Origin: Bradyrhizobium nanningense | GTDB lineage: Bacteria > Pseudomonadota > Alphaproteobacteria > Rhizobiales > Xanthobacteraceae | NCBI RefSeq assembly: GCF_004114535.1 | Contig: NZ_LBJC01000005.1 | Span: 186,001-250,000 of the forward strand | Direction of reading: 5' to 3' | DNA: 64,000 nucleotides | Part shown: in pieces, positions 1-9,996 of the stretch | How the letters are laid out: every line of letters starts with the position of its first letter | Position numbering within the stretch: the first letter of the stretch is position 1 | The notes under the pieces: model-generated | What the model was told of the DNA's origin: nothing | Databases searched by the model: none | Seen by the model: the letters and a program-made list of their open reading frames with translations, nothing else | Made by a program: the position numbers and the translations under genes

Positions 1-323
1 GTCTTGAGTTCGATATGGCCGATCGGCGAGGAGGGGCCGAGCACGCCGGCATTGCCGACGAGGATGTCGAGCTTGCCATAGCGTTCGTGCAGGCCGGCGC
101 CGAGGCGTGCGATGCCGTCGGAATCGGTGAGGTTGAGCGGCACCAGGGTGGCGCTGCCGCCGAGTTTGCGGATCTCGTCGTCGAGCTCTTCCAGCCCGCC
201 TTGCGTGCGCGCGGCGGCAACGATATGCGCGCCAGCCTTCGCCAGAGCGAGGGCCGTGGCATAGCCGATGCCGCGCGAGGCGCCGGTGACGAGAGCGATG
301 CGATCGGTGAGGGGTTTTGTCAT
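1..323 (-). CDS. SDR family oxidoreductase (3' end outside window)
   Basis: The first 107 codons of a short-chain dehydrogenase/reductase are present; the C-terminal half, including the catalytic Tyr-x3-Lys, lies beyond the window edge. The Rossmann nucleotide-binding motif TGASRGIG is at residues 13-20, and the NAG motif that follows beta-4 in this family is near residue 90. The ATG opens directly onto the usual short N-terminal strand (MTKPLTDRIALVTG). SDR enzymes reduce or oxidise alcohol/carbonyl substrates with NAD(P)H in the cytosol. The substrate cannot be inferred from this part. It is the gene following purF on the same strand, separated from it by a palindromic repeat. Confidence 0.9.
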   Translation of the reverse strand, partial: MTKPLTDRIALVTGASRGIGYATALALAKAGAHIVAAARTQGGLEELDDEIRKLGGSATLVPLNLTDSDGIARLGAGLHERYGKLDILVGNAGVLGPSSPIGHIELK

Positions 324-337
324 CGTCGAATACTTCC

Positions 338-422
338 GTCATGCCTGGGCTTGTCCCGGGCATCCACGTTCTTTGTGGCGGGTATTACAGACGTGGATGG
401 CCGGGACAAGCCCGGCCATGAC
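338..422. repeat. dispersed palindromic repeat between purF and SDR gene
   Basis: Two 32-base arms starting GTCATGCCTGGG and ending CCCGGCCATGAC are complementary at 29 positions around a 21-base loop, giving a long hairpin in RNA or DNA. It sits exactly in the purF-SDR intergenic gap. Repeats of this style are, from memory, frequent in Bradyrhizobium. A role as terminator or mRNA stabiliser is only inference. Confidence 0.7.
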
Positions 423-462
423 GAAAAGGACCTCTGATGAGCCCCCGGGGGGCGCTCCGCCG

Positions 463-1986
463 TCAGCTCGCCTCCGCCAGCAGCGACAGCTGCCGCGGCT
501 GCTGCTCGGTCTGGGTCTGGTCGGTGAGGTGGGTCGGATAGGCGCCGGTAAAGCAATGATCCGAGAATTTCGGATTGGCGGGGTCGCGGCCGGGCTCACC
601 CATGGCGCGGTACATGCCGTCGATCGACAGGAAGGCGAGCGAGTCGGCGCCGATGATCTCGCGCATCTCCTCCAGCGAATGCGTCGCCGCCAGAAGGCCG
701 CCGCGGTCGGGCAGGTCGATGCCGTAATAATCGGGATACAGGATCGGGGGCGAAGCGAGGCGGAAGTGCACTTCCTTGGCGCCGGCATCGCGCATCATGC
801 GCACGATCTTCTTCGAGGTGGTGCCGCGCACCAGCGAGTCGTCGATCAGGATGATGCGCTTGCCCTCGATCGCGGCGCGGTTGGCGGAGTGCTTCATGCG
901 CACGCCGGATTCGCGGATCGCCTGCGTCGGCTGGATGAAGGTGCGGCCGACATAATGGTTGCGGATGATGCCGAGCTCGAACGGTACGCCGGAATGCTGG
1001 CTGTAGCCGACCGCGGCGGGCACGCCGGAATCCGGCACCGGCACGACGACGTCGATCGGCACGTGGCTCTCGCGCGCAAGCTGTGCGCCGAAGGCCTTGC
1101 GGACCTCGTAGACCGAGCGGCCGTGGACGATCGAATCCGGACGGGAGAAGTAGATGTACTCGAAGATGCAGGGGCGGGGCGCCATCGGCGGGAACGGCTT
1201 GTGGATGTCCTGGCCGTTCTCGTCGAACACGATGACCTCACCTGGCTCGATGTCGCGGATGAAGCGCGCGCCGATGATGTCGAGTGCGCAGGTCTCCGAA
1301 GTCAGGATCGGGCAGCCTTCGAGCTCGCCGAGCACCAGCGGGCGGATGCCGCGCGGATCGCGCGCGCCGACCAGCTTCTTGTTGGTCAGCGAGACCAGCG
1401 CATAGGCGCCCTCGATCTCGCGCAGCGCGTCGATATAGCGCTCGATGAAGCGGCTGCGTCTGGAGCGCGCGACCAGGTGCAGGATCACCTCGGTGTCGGT
1501 GGTCGACTGCATCATCGCGCCGCTCTTCACGAGCTCGCGACGCAGCGTCAGGCCGTTGGTGAGGTTGCCATTGTGGGCCACCGCGAGGCCGCCGGCATTG
1601 AGCTCGGCGAACAGCGGCTGCACGTTGCGCAGGATGGTGGCGCCGGTGGTGGAATAGCGGACATGGCCGACGGCCATATTGCCGGGCAGGCGGTCGATCA
1701 CCTCGCGGCGGGAGAAAGTATCGCCGACGAGGCCGAGCCGGCGTTCACTGTGAAAACGGCCGCCGTCGTAGGAGACGATGCCGGCGGCTTCCTGGCCGCG
1801 GTGCTGAAGGGCATGCAGGCCGAGCGCGGTGATGGCGGCGGCGTCGGGGTGACCGTAGATGCCGAATACGCCGCATTCCTCGCGCAGCGTATCGCCCTCC
1901 AGGTCGTCCTGAACCTCTAGCGCGGCCGGGCCCGGACCGGCGTTTGGATCGAGATCAAGTTGGGCGTCCTGGTCAGGGTGTCGCAT
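463..1986 (-). CDS. purF: amidophosphoribosyltransferase
   Basis: Catalyses the first committed step of purine synthesis, converting PRPP and glutamine to 5-phosphoribosylamine. An N-terminal Ntn-type glutaminase domain begins at EECGVFGIYGHPD; the Cys (about residue 38) would become the N-terminal nucleophile after removal of a propeptide. LQHRGQEAAG follows, and the PRPP-binding loop IILIDDSLVRGTTS is in the C-terminal phosphoribosyltransferase domain. I chose the ATG preceded by GAGAGG about ten bases upstream; an ATG six codons further upstream has no visible ribosome site. The cysteines that bind the Fe-S cluster in Bacillus-type enzymes seem absent (YPDYYG where B. subtilis has a Cys). 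Followed upstream by cvpA, a common arrangement. Confidence 0.97.
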   Translation of the reverse strand: MRHPDQDAQLDLDPNAGPGPAALEVQDDLEGDTLREECGVFGIYGHPDAAAITALGLHALQHRGQEAAGIVSYDGGRFHSERRLGLVGDTFSRREVIDRLPGNMAVGHVRYSTTGATILRNVQPLFAELNAGGLAVAHNGNLTNGLTLRRELVKSGAMMQSTTDTEVILHLVARSRRSRFIERYIDALREIEGAYALVSLTNKKLVGARDPRGIRPLVLGELEGCPILTSETCALDIIGARFIRDIEPGEVIVFDENGQDIHKPFPPMAPRPCIFEYIYFSRPDSIVHGRSVYEVRKAFGAQLARESHVPIDVVVPVPDSGVPAAVGYSQHSGVPFELGIIRNHYVGRTFIQPTQAIRESGVRMKHSANRAAIEGKRIILIDDSLVRGTTSKKIVRMMRDAGAKEVHFRLASPPILYPDYYGIDLPDRGGLLAATHSLEEMREIIGADSLAFLSIDGMYRAMGEPGRDPANPKFSDHCFTGAYPTHLTDQTQTEQQPRQLSLLAEAS

Positions 1987-2014
1987 CTCGTCCGCGCCTC
2001 TCATTTAGGGGCAA

Positions 2015-2644
2015 TCAACGCGCCGCAGGTTTCTCGATCAGTTTCTTCAAACTGTCGCGAGCAGGTTTACTGTATCCGTCGCCACCGCCCGAAGGCTGCT
2101 GCTCGGAATCAGCTTGATCATCATCTGGTTTGTTTTTCTTGAATCTCTTCAAGATGGTGTTCTCGGGGTCGTCAGGCAAGAGGGCCATCAGCCAATCCCC
2201 GGTTCCCTGGAGCACCACGCGGGACTTGGCCCCCGTGACCCAGTCCGGGCGCTGCTTGTCCGGCACCAGCCAGGTGAAGAACAGGAAGGCGACCACGACG
2301 ATCAAAAGCCCGCGAGCCAGGCCAAACAGGAAGCCGAGGGTGCGGTCCAGCGCGCCGATGCGCGAATCCAGGATCATGTCGGAGATTCGGACCGTGATCA
2401 CGGAGACCACGACCAGGGTGCCGACGAACACGCCCGCGACGACGACCACGCTCGCGACGGTGTCGTTGTTGAAATAGGTCTTGGCGGTCGGCAGCAGCTT
2501 GGAGAAGGAGTAGAGCGTCACGATCGCGGCCGCGCCCCACGCTGCGATCGAGAGGATTTCGCGCATGAAGCCGCGGACCATGGCGAGCAGGCCCGAGATC
2601 AGCATCACACCGAGCAGGATCAGGTCGAGGAGTGTTACTGGCAT
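2015..2644 (-). CDS. cvpA: CvpA family inner-membrane protein
   Basis: A 209-residue CvpA (colicin V production) family protein. Four hydrophobic segments are visible in the first 140 residues, starting with LLDLILLGVMLISGLLAMVR, followed by a charged cytoplasmic tail rich in Lys, Asp and Gln. CvpA proteins are inner-membrane proteins linked to purF, colicin V secretion and envelope stress tolerance; the molecular activity is not settled. It lies immediately upstream of purF on the same strand (about 28 bases to the purF start), the standard cvpA-purF arrangement, so co-transcription is likely. Confidence 0.93.
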   Translation of the reverse strand: MPVTLLDLILLGVMLISGLLAMVRGFMREILSIAAWGAAAIVTLYSFSKLLPTAKTYFNNDTVASVVVVAGVFVGTLVVVSVITVRISDMILDSRIGALDRTLGFLFGLARGLLIVVVAFLFFTWLVPDKQRPDWVTGAKSRVVLQGTGDWLMALLPDDPENTILKRFKKNKPDDDQADSEQQPSGGGDGYSKPARDSLKKLIEKPAAR

Positions 2645-2810
2645 CGGCTGGTCTGGTCCGCTCGTACTTCAAAGGTGCTCAGCGAATCGGTGCTTGGCCG
2701 CTGCCTTAAAAGAGGGGCAGACGGCGTTCCCGGCAAGGCCGCAACCACGCAATCCCATGCTGCTTTTGTGACGGCTGTATAGCGGCGGGGGCCTCCGGCG
2801 TCACCTCCAC

Positions 2811-4256
<1,446 letters not shown>

Positions 4257-4450
4257 GGGGACGGATGAGTCGAGGTTTCAGCTTGCTGATAGCACGGAAT
4301 GGCGGGGTGATCGCCGGCGCTTCGATTATCTCAATCCGGAACGGCAGATAAACCTTTCATTAGCTCTGTGCCGCTGTGGCCCGGTGGATTTTGCGAAATG
4401 TTAGCGGACGTGGGTCCAACCTCGGAACCATCAGGGGCGGGCGAAGCGAA

Positions 4451-5611
4451 ATGACGGGATTCCTGCGAATATTGCTCGCTGCGGGCATGGCCTGCGGCGC
4501 TTTCGCGTCTGCCGGCCGTAGCCTTGCCAAGCCCCTTGCCAAGCCCCTCGACATCGTCTTCGTCAATCCCGGCAAGACCGGCGAGGTCTTCTGGGACATG
4601 GTCGCGCAGAGCATGCAGGCCGCCGGCCGCAAGCTCGACGCGCATGTCGAGGTGCTGACCAGCGAACGCAACTACCGCACCATGCAGGAGCTCGGCCTCG
4701 GCGTGGTGGCACGTCGCGACAAGCCCGATTTCCTCATCCTGTCGAACGAGGAATCCGCCGCCGTTCCGATCCTGGAGGCGGCCGAGGCTGCGGGCGTCAA
4801 GACGCTGCTGCTCTCGAACACGCTGATCGGCGAGGATGCGGCGCGTCTTGGACCGCCGCGGCAAAAGCTCAAGACCTGGCTCGGCGACATCACCACCGAC
4901 CTTCAGACCGCGGGCGCACGGATGGCCAATGCCCTGATCGCGGCGGCGCGTACCGAGAAATGGCAGAGCGCGGACGGCAAGATCCATCTTCTCGGCATCG
5001 GCGGCGACGAGATCACGCCCGCCTCGATCGCGCGCAATGCCGGTCTCAAGCTCGCGGTGGATGCCGCGCCTGACGTCGTGGTGGACCGGTTGCTGTTCGC
5101 CAATTGGACGCAGTCGGAGGCCGAGCAGGTCACGACGAATTATCTGGGCTGGGCCTCGCGCAAGGAGATCCGGCCCGCCGGCATCTGGGCCGGAAACGAT
5201 CCGATGGCGCTCGGCGCGCTGCGCGCCGTGGTCGCCGCCGGCCTCGTGCCCGGCCGCGACATCCAGCTGGTCGGCCTCAACTGGTCGGAGGATGCGCTAC
5301 GCGAGATCAGGGCAGGCCGCCTGCTGCTGACCGACGGCGGGCATTTCCTGCTCGGCGGCTGGTCGATCGTCCTGCTGCGCGACTATGCCGACGGCTGCGA
5401 TTTCGCGGCAGTTTCACCCCGCGTCGAGGTCAAGACCTCAGCAATCACGCGCGACAATCTCGCCTCGGTCGGCGATCTCATCAAGACGCGCGCGTTCGAC
5501 CGGATCGACTTCGCGAAGTTCCGGGCGAAGGCCGGACGCTGCGGTCACTATGACTTTTCCCTCGACGCGCTCATTTCGTCCCTGCCGCTTCCCGAAGGCG
5601 CCGCAGACTGA
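4451..5611 (+). CDS. periplasmic sugar-type substrate-binding protein, coupled to GGDEF-EAL gene
   Basis: A 386-residue exported protein of the LacI/ribose-binding-like periplasmic fold (Peripla_BP type). The chosen ATG (MTGFLRILLAAGMACG) gives a signal peptide ending near AFASAGRSLA; an upstream in-frame ATG would bury it. Binding-fold features are IVFVNPGKTGEVFWDMVAQS at the mature N-terminus, GIWAGNDPMALGALRAVVAAG (last stretch split here: NDPMALGALRA is the hallmark) and VGLNWSEDALREIRAG. No ABC permease or ATPase gene is adjacent; instead its TGA overlaps the ATG of a membrane GGDEF-EAL gene by one base. This suggests a ligand sensor for that protein rather than a transporter component. 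The ligand is unknown. Confidence 0.85.
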   Translation: MTGFLRILLAAGMACGAFASAGRSLAKPLAKPLDIVFVNPGKTGEVFWDMVAQSMQAAGRKLDAHVEVLTSERNYRTMQELGLGVVARRDKPDFLILSNEESAAVPILEAAEAAGVKTLLLSNTLIGEDAARLGPPRQKLKTWLGDITTDLQTAGARMANALIAAARTEKWQSADGKIHLLGIGGDEITPASIARNAGLKLAVDAAPDVVVDRLLFANWTQSEAEQVTTNYLGWASRKEIRPAGIWAGNDPMALGALRAVVAAGLVPGRDIQLVGLNWSEDALREIRAGRLLLTDGGHFLLGGWSIVLLRDYADGCDFAAVSPRVEVKTSAITRDNLASVGDLIKTRAFDRIDFAKFRAKAGRCGHYDFSLDALISSLPLPEGAAD

Positions 5612-7677
5612 TGCGCAAGGACGAGGCGATGACCGATCCCGGACGCAACGACGAGGCCGCGCCGCCGCGCTTGCGCTCCGTCGTCCGCGCCATGATCTGG
5701 GCCACCGTCCCCGTTCTGCTGCTGGTGCAATTGCTCGCCTCGGCCGGCGTCGAGGCTTCGAGCTTCTGGTCGCAGATCAGGCAGCTCGACGCCCGCATGG
5801 CCCGCGTCGCCGAGAGCCGGGCCGAGTTGATCGCCGAGCCGCTCTGGAAGATGCGCTACGACCAGGTCACGGGCGTGCTCAACGAGATCATGCACGACGA
5901 GACCATCGCGGCGGCGACCGTCTATGACGATACGGGCGCGGCGATTGCCCGCGTGGTGGCGCACCCCGAAGGCCAGGCGGTCGCGGAGGTCTCGCGTCCG
6001 ATCCACTACAGCAACGGCAACATGGCCGTTCAGGCCGGTCGCATCGCGATCGCCTATTCCCATGCGGCGCTTTCCGCCGACGCGGGCAGCCGGCTGGTGC
6101 TGCTGCTGGTCGTCGGCCTGCTCGCAACCTTCGCGACCCTGATCGCGATGCGGATTTCCGCCAACATCTTCATCGGCAGGCCGCTGGCGGCCATGATGTC
6201 GGCGATCCAGCGCAGCAAGCAGGATGGCCGGGCCTATCCGGCGGACGTCACATCCTCGAACGAATTCGGCCAGCTCGCGCGCGCCTTCAACGCCATGCAG
6301 CATACGACGTCAGGCGCGCTCGACCGGCTCGGACACATGGCCGCGCACGATCCGCTCACGGGGCTCCCCAACCGGCGCTCCCTGACCGAGCGTCTGGCCG
6401 TCGCGAGCCGCGATGGAGGCAGGCCGGACGCGCTGGTCGCGTTCTGCTTCATCGATCTCGACGACTTCAAGGGCATCAACGACACTTTCGGCCACGAGGC
6501 CGGCGACAAGTTCCTGGTTCAGATTTCCCAGCGTCTTCGTCGCGCGGTCGAAGCGGAAGATTGGGTCGCCCGGCTCGGCGGCGACGAATTCGTCGTCATT
6601 CGTCCCGAGGTGAGCAACGAAGCCTCGGCGCACGCATTCGCACAGCAGGTGCTGGACGCCATTTCCGATCCGATCCGGCTCCACGACAAGCAGGTGGTAC
6701 CGCGCGCCAGCATCGGCCTTGCCGTGCGCCGCGCTGACGATCCGGAGCTGTCGCATCTGCCGACGCTGGCCGATATCGCGCTCTATCATGCCAAGAGCAA
6801 GGCGCCGGGCACGGTCGCGGTGCTGGATGAAGCGCTTCAGCGCGACTATCGCCGCCGCAGGGATCTCGAGCTCGCCATTCCCGCGGGCTTTGCCGAGGGA
6901 CAGTTCGAGGTCTGGTACCAGAGTCAGGTCGACCTCGAAAGCCACGACGTGGTCGGCCTGGAAGCGTTGATCCGCTGGCGTCATCCCGAACACGGCGTGA
7001 TCGGGCCGGCCGAATTCCTGCCGCTGATCGAGCGCAGCGGCAATAATGCACGACTGACCCGCTACGTGCTGACCGACGCCTGCTGGGCGCTGCAACGGCT
7101 TGCCGCCGCCGGCAGGCCGCAGATCCGGATCGCGATCAATCTGCCGCCGTCCGAGCTCGCCGACCATTCGCTCGCCGCCGAGCTGCGCGCGACCTGCGCG
7201 CGCTTCGATGTCGCGGCATCGCTGCTGGAGCTCGAGATCACCGAGGGCTCGCTGATCAACAATATCGCCAGCGCCGCCGAGACGCTGCATCGCCTGCGCC
7301 GCCTCGGTGCCACGATCGCGCTCGACGATTTCGGCACCGGCTACAGCTCGCTCGCTCATCTCAGGCGCTTCCCGCTCGACAAGGTCAAGATCGACAAGGC
7401 GTTCATCAGCGAGATTCCCGATAGCGCCGAAGACAAGGCGATCGTCGGCGTGATCGCATCGCTCGCCGGCACGCTGGGGCTCACTCTGGTCGCGGAGGGC
7501 ATCGAGCGCGCCGAACAGGCCGCGGCCATGCGTGAGATGGGCGTGAGGTTCGGGCAGGGCTATTTCTATCAGCGGCCGCAGCCGCTCGACGCCGTGCTGC
7601 AATGGCTCGAGGGGCAGCCGGCGGCCAACAGCTGCGTCCTCGTCGACAGCCCCTCGATCGCGCCCGAATTCGCCTGA
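5611..7677 (+). CDS. membrane-bound GGDEF-EAL protein (c-di-GMP cyclase/phosphodiesterase)
   Basis: 688 residues: a membrane helix near 25-50, a periplasmic segment of roughly 100 residues, a second helix near 160-180 (LVLLLVVGLLATFATLIAM), a HAMP linker, then GGDEF and EAL domains. The cyclase signature GGDEF is intact at residues 323-327, and the EAL motif (451-453) and DDFGTGYSS loop (about 571) are intact, so both activities are possible. The product-inhibition site upstream of GGDEF reads EAED rather than RxxD, so allosteric feedback may be lost. Translational coupling to the preceding binding protein suggests that ligand-loaded protein docks on the periplasmic segment. An internal ATG 18 bases downstream is an alternative start. 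Confidence 0.93.
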   Translation: MRKDEAMTDPGRNDEAAPPRLRSVVRAMIWATVPVLLLVQLLASAGVEASSFWSQIRQLDARMARVAESRAELIAEPLWKMRYDQVTGVLNEIMHDETIAAATVYDDTGAAIARVVAHPEGQAVAEVSRPIHYSNGNMAVQAGRIAIAYSHAALSADAGSRLVLLLVVGLLATFATLIAMRISANIFIGRPLAAMMSAIQRSKQDGRAYPADVTSSNEFGQLARAFNAMQHTTSGALDRLGHMAAHDPLTGLPNRRSLTERLAVASRDGGRPDALVAFCFIDLDDFKGINDTFGHEAGDKFLVQISQRLRRAVEAEDWVARLGGDEFVVIRPEVSNEASAHAFAQQVLDAISDPIRLHDKQVVPRASIGLAVRRADDPELSHLPTLADIALYHAKSKAPGTVAVLDEALQRDYRRRRDLELAIPAGFAEGQFEVWYQSQVDLESHDVVGLEALIRWRHPEHGVIGPAEFLPLIERSGNNARLTRYVLTDACWALQRLAAAGRPQIRIAINLPPSELADHSLAAELRATCARFDVAASLLELEITEGSLINNIASAAETLHRLRRLGATIALDDFGTGYSSLAHLRRFPLDKVKIDKAFISEIPDSAEDKAIVGVIASLAGTLGLTLVAEGIERAEQAAAMREMGVRFGQGYFYQRPQPLDAVLQWLEGQPAANSCVLVDSPSIAPEFA

Positions 7678-7683
7678 GCGCGA

Positions 7684-8409
7684 TCAGGACTGCGTCGCGT
7701 TCCACAGCATCGAGAGCCCGGCTGCGATCATGATTGCGTCCATCAGCAGGCGGAACATGTCCGGCTTCAGGTGCAGCACGAAGCGCTTGGCGATGAAGGC
7801 GCCCGACATCAGCGAGGCGCCCGCGATCAGGCCCTTCATGAAGACATCGCCGGTCAGCGCGCCGAAACGTTCGAAGGTCACCGACTTCGCAAAGTAGAGA
7901 CCGAGCGAGGAGGCGGCCTCGGTGGCAAGAAACGCCCCTTTGCTGAGGCCATAGAACAGGAACAGCGGCACGCTGAGCGGGCCGGTGGAGACGACGATGC
8001 CGGTGAGATAGCCGATGATCGCGCCGCCGATCGCAAGGTGCCGGAGATTGGCCTTCAAATCGTGCCGCGCCAGCCAGTGCCGGACCGGCACCATCGCGAT
8101 CAGGAAGGCGCCGATGGCGAGGTCGACGGCATGCGAAGGCAGCGCCAGCAGCGTTCGCGCGCCGAGCACCGCGGCCGGAATGCCCGTGACCGAATAGGCC
8201 GCGCAAGCCCGCCAGTCGACCTCACGCCACCAGGCCAGGATGCGCGAGAAATTCGCCATCACGGAAGCCACCGCCATGATCGGCACGGCCTCCTTCGGCC
8301 CATAGGCATAGACCAGCACCGGCATCAGCATGATCGACGAGCCGGTGCCGACGATGCCTGATATGGTGCCGGCGATGAGGCCGACCGCGAGGACGAAGAG
8401 AAAGGCCAC
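7684..8409 (-). CDS. TSUP (TauE/SafE) family membrane permease
   Basis: A 241-residue, almost entirely hydrophobic protein with about seven membrane segments and the N-terminal GTISGIVGTGSSIMLMPVLV signature of the sulfite-exporter TauE/SafE (TSUP) family. Members move sulfite, sulfoacetate or other organosulfur and carboxylate anions across the inner membrane; substrate cannot be told from sequence. It is convergent with the GGDEF-EAL gene, the two stops being only 6 bases apart, and has no sulfur metabolism gene near it. Confidence 0.88.
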   Translation of the reverse strand: MAFLFVLAVGLIAGTISGIVGTGSSIMLMPVLVYAYGPKEAVPIMAVASVMANFSRILAWWREVDWRACAAYSVTGIPAAVLGARTLLALPSHAVDLAIGAFLIAMVPVRHWLARHDLKANLRHLAIGGAIIGYLTGIVVSTGPLSVPLFLFYGLSKGAFLATEAASSLGLYFAKSVTFERFGALTGDVFMKGLIAGASLMSGAFIAKRFVLHLKPDMFRLLMDAIMIAAGLSMLWNATQS

Positions 8410-8705
8410 GAAGAACGCTCCGGGAATCGGGAGAGCTTAGCCGCTGGCAGCGGCGCGAGCGATCCGTCCCCGGCGAAGGAACCTATTTGCATGGCGCATG
8501 GGCCATGCCGGTCTCGGGACGGACTCGAGGCATTTCAGGCCGGGGCTGGGGACTTTCGGAATACCCGTAAGTCATTGAATCAACTGAGGCTGGCTACTTT
8601 GCATGGGGTTGTTTTCGTATTTCTTGTTCAGGCGTCGCGCTGCTGACAGCATGTTGGCAGCAGGGGCTGGCTACGACCATCCCCTGACAAAACGGGGAGC
8701 GGGTC
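8410..8705. other. intergenic region, nothing assigned
   Basis: About 300 bases between the divergent TSUP permease and GFA-like genes. It must carry promoters for both. The ten-base string GGCTGGCTAC occurs twice, about 75 bases apart, but I see no convincing -35/-10 pair, RNA or ORF with coding character. Confidence 0.4.
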
Positions 8706-9074
8706 ATGCCGATCGAGGCAAGCTGTCATTGCGGGGAGACGGTGTTCGAGGTGACGGAGGCGCCCTCGAACGTCACGCGCTGCACGTGTTCGCTCTGCGC
8801 CAAGCGCGGCGCGTTGTGGGCCTATTACACGCCGGCGCAGTTTCGCCTGTTGTCACCGCTGGACAATGTCGCGACCTATCTCTGGGGCAGCCGCACGGTC
8901 AAACACCATTTCTGCGCGAATTGCGGCTGCGGCACCTATTCGGAGTCACCGGACTGGTCGACCGGCAAGCCCGACTTCGACAATCCCAAGGTCGCGGTGA
9001 ATGCGCGGCTGTTCGACGATTTCGATCTCGAGGCGGTGCCGGTCAACGTGATCGACGGGAAGAATCTGTGGTGA
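8706..9074 (+). CDS. GFA/CENP-V family zinc-binding protein
   Basis: A 122-residue protein with the Cys pattern of the GFA (glutathione-dependent formaldehyde-activating enzyme/CENP-V) family: CHCG at the N-terminus, CTCSLCAKRG near residue 27-36 and FCANCGCGTY near 69-78, ligands for two zinc ions in a beta-tent fold. The start ATG has GGGGAG about ten bases upstream and opens directly on the family N-terminus. Only some members act on S-hydroxymethyl-glutathione; for most, including this one, the substrate is unknown. It stands alone on the plus strand, 93 bases upstream of an exported SGNH-type protein. Confidence 0.88.
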   Translation: MPIEASCHCGETVFEVTEAPSNVTRCTCSLCAKRGALWAYYTPAQFRLLSPLDNVATYLWGSRTVKHHFCANCGCGTYSESPDWSTGKPDFDNPKVAVNARLFDDFDLEAVPVNVIDGKNLW

Positions 9075-9167
9075 GCATGCAAGGCGCATGTCCGCCGCGT
9101 GTTGGTGCTCTTGAGGCGATTTTGAAAAGCTGATTTGGTCCCGGCTCTGAAGAATAGGGAGGAAGCC

Positions 9168-9983
9168 ATGCGTCTTTTTGCGCGAGTGATGCTCGCAATG
9201 TGTCTGGCCGTTGTAGCCGGATTCAACGCAGAGGCGCAGACCAAGCCGAAGGTGACATCGCTCGGACCTGACTTCCCAAAGGCCGTGCTGTTCGTCGGCA
9301 ACAGCTTCTTCTACTACAACAACGGCATGCCCGGGCATCTCACCTTCATGGAGCGGGCTGCCGATCCCGCAAACAAGAGGGCGTACCGCAACACCATGGT
9401 GACCATCGGCGGCTCCGGCCTCGACTGGCACGACATGGACAATTTGCTGCGGCCGGCCGGCCTCGGCGCCTATTCCTTCGACGAGCAGAACAACGTCATC
9501 TTCAACAAGCCGGGCCGGCAGTACGACACCGTCGTGATGATGGATTGCAGCCAGTGCCCGATCCATCCGCAATTGAAGGATGCGTTCACGACCTTCGCGA
9601 AGAAAGACAGCGAGATCGTCCGCACCCACGGCATGCGGCCGGCGCTGTTCATGTCCTGGGCCTATGCCGACAAGCCCGAGATGACGGAGGCATTGGCCGA
9701 GGCTTATACGACCGCGGGCAATGCCAACGATGCACTGGTCATTCCCGCAGGTCTTGCCTTCGCGCGCGTGCGCAAGCTGCAGCCGGAACTCAATCTCTAC
9801 GCGCCGGACAAGCGGCATCCGAGTCCGGCGGGCACGTACCTTGCGGCATGCGTGACGTTCGCGGCGGTGACGGGACGTTCGCCGGTCGACAATGCATACA
9901 CGATCGTGGGGCTGGACGCCGGGACGAGGCAATTGCTGCAGAAGGCGGCGTGGGATACGGTTCAGGAATATTACGGACGGTGA
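9168..9983 (+). CDS. exported SGNH-hydrolase-like protein
   Basis: A 271-residue protein with a clear signal peptide (MRLFARVMLAMCLAVVAG, cleavage near NAEAQ). The chosen ATG sits behind an excellent AGGGAGGA ribosome site. After the signal, VLFVGNSFFYYNNG resembles block I of SGNH hydrolases (GNS in place of GDS), and a C-terminal DKRHPSPAGTYLAA matches the Asp-x2-His catalytic block. Between them lies MMDCSQCPIHP. This suggests a periplasmic esterase/acyl hydrolase, as in other GNSF-type SGNH-like proteins; substrate unknown. The family assignment is by motif only. Confidence 0.7.
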   Translation: MRLFARVMLAMCLAVVAGFNAEAQTKPKVTSLGPDFPKAVLFVGNSFFYYNNGMPGHLTFMERAADPANKRAYRNTMVTIGGSGLDWHDMDNLLRPAGLGAYSFDEQNNVIFNKPGRQYDTVVMMDCSQCPIHPQLKDAFTTFAKKDSEIVRTHGMRPALFMSWAYADKPEMTEALAEAYTTAGNANDALVIPAGLAFARVRKLQPELNLYAPDKRHPSPAGTYLAACVTFAAVTGRSPVDNAYTIVGLDAGTRQLLQKAAWDTVQEYYGR

Positions 9984-9996
9984 ACCACACTCTTTT

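Noticed and set aside
268..1920. A plus-strand frame of about 550 codons opposite purF
   Set aside because: Antisense to a clear PurF; begins inside a dispersed repeat and has no recognisable domain.
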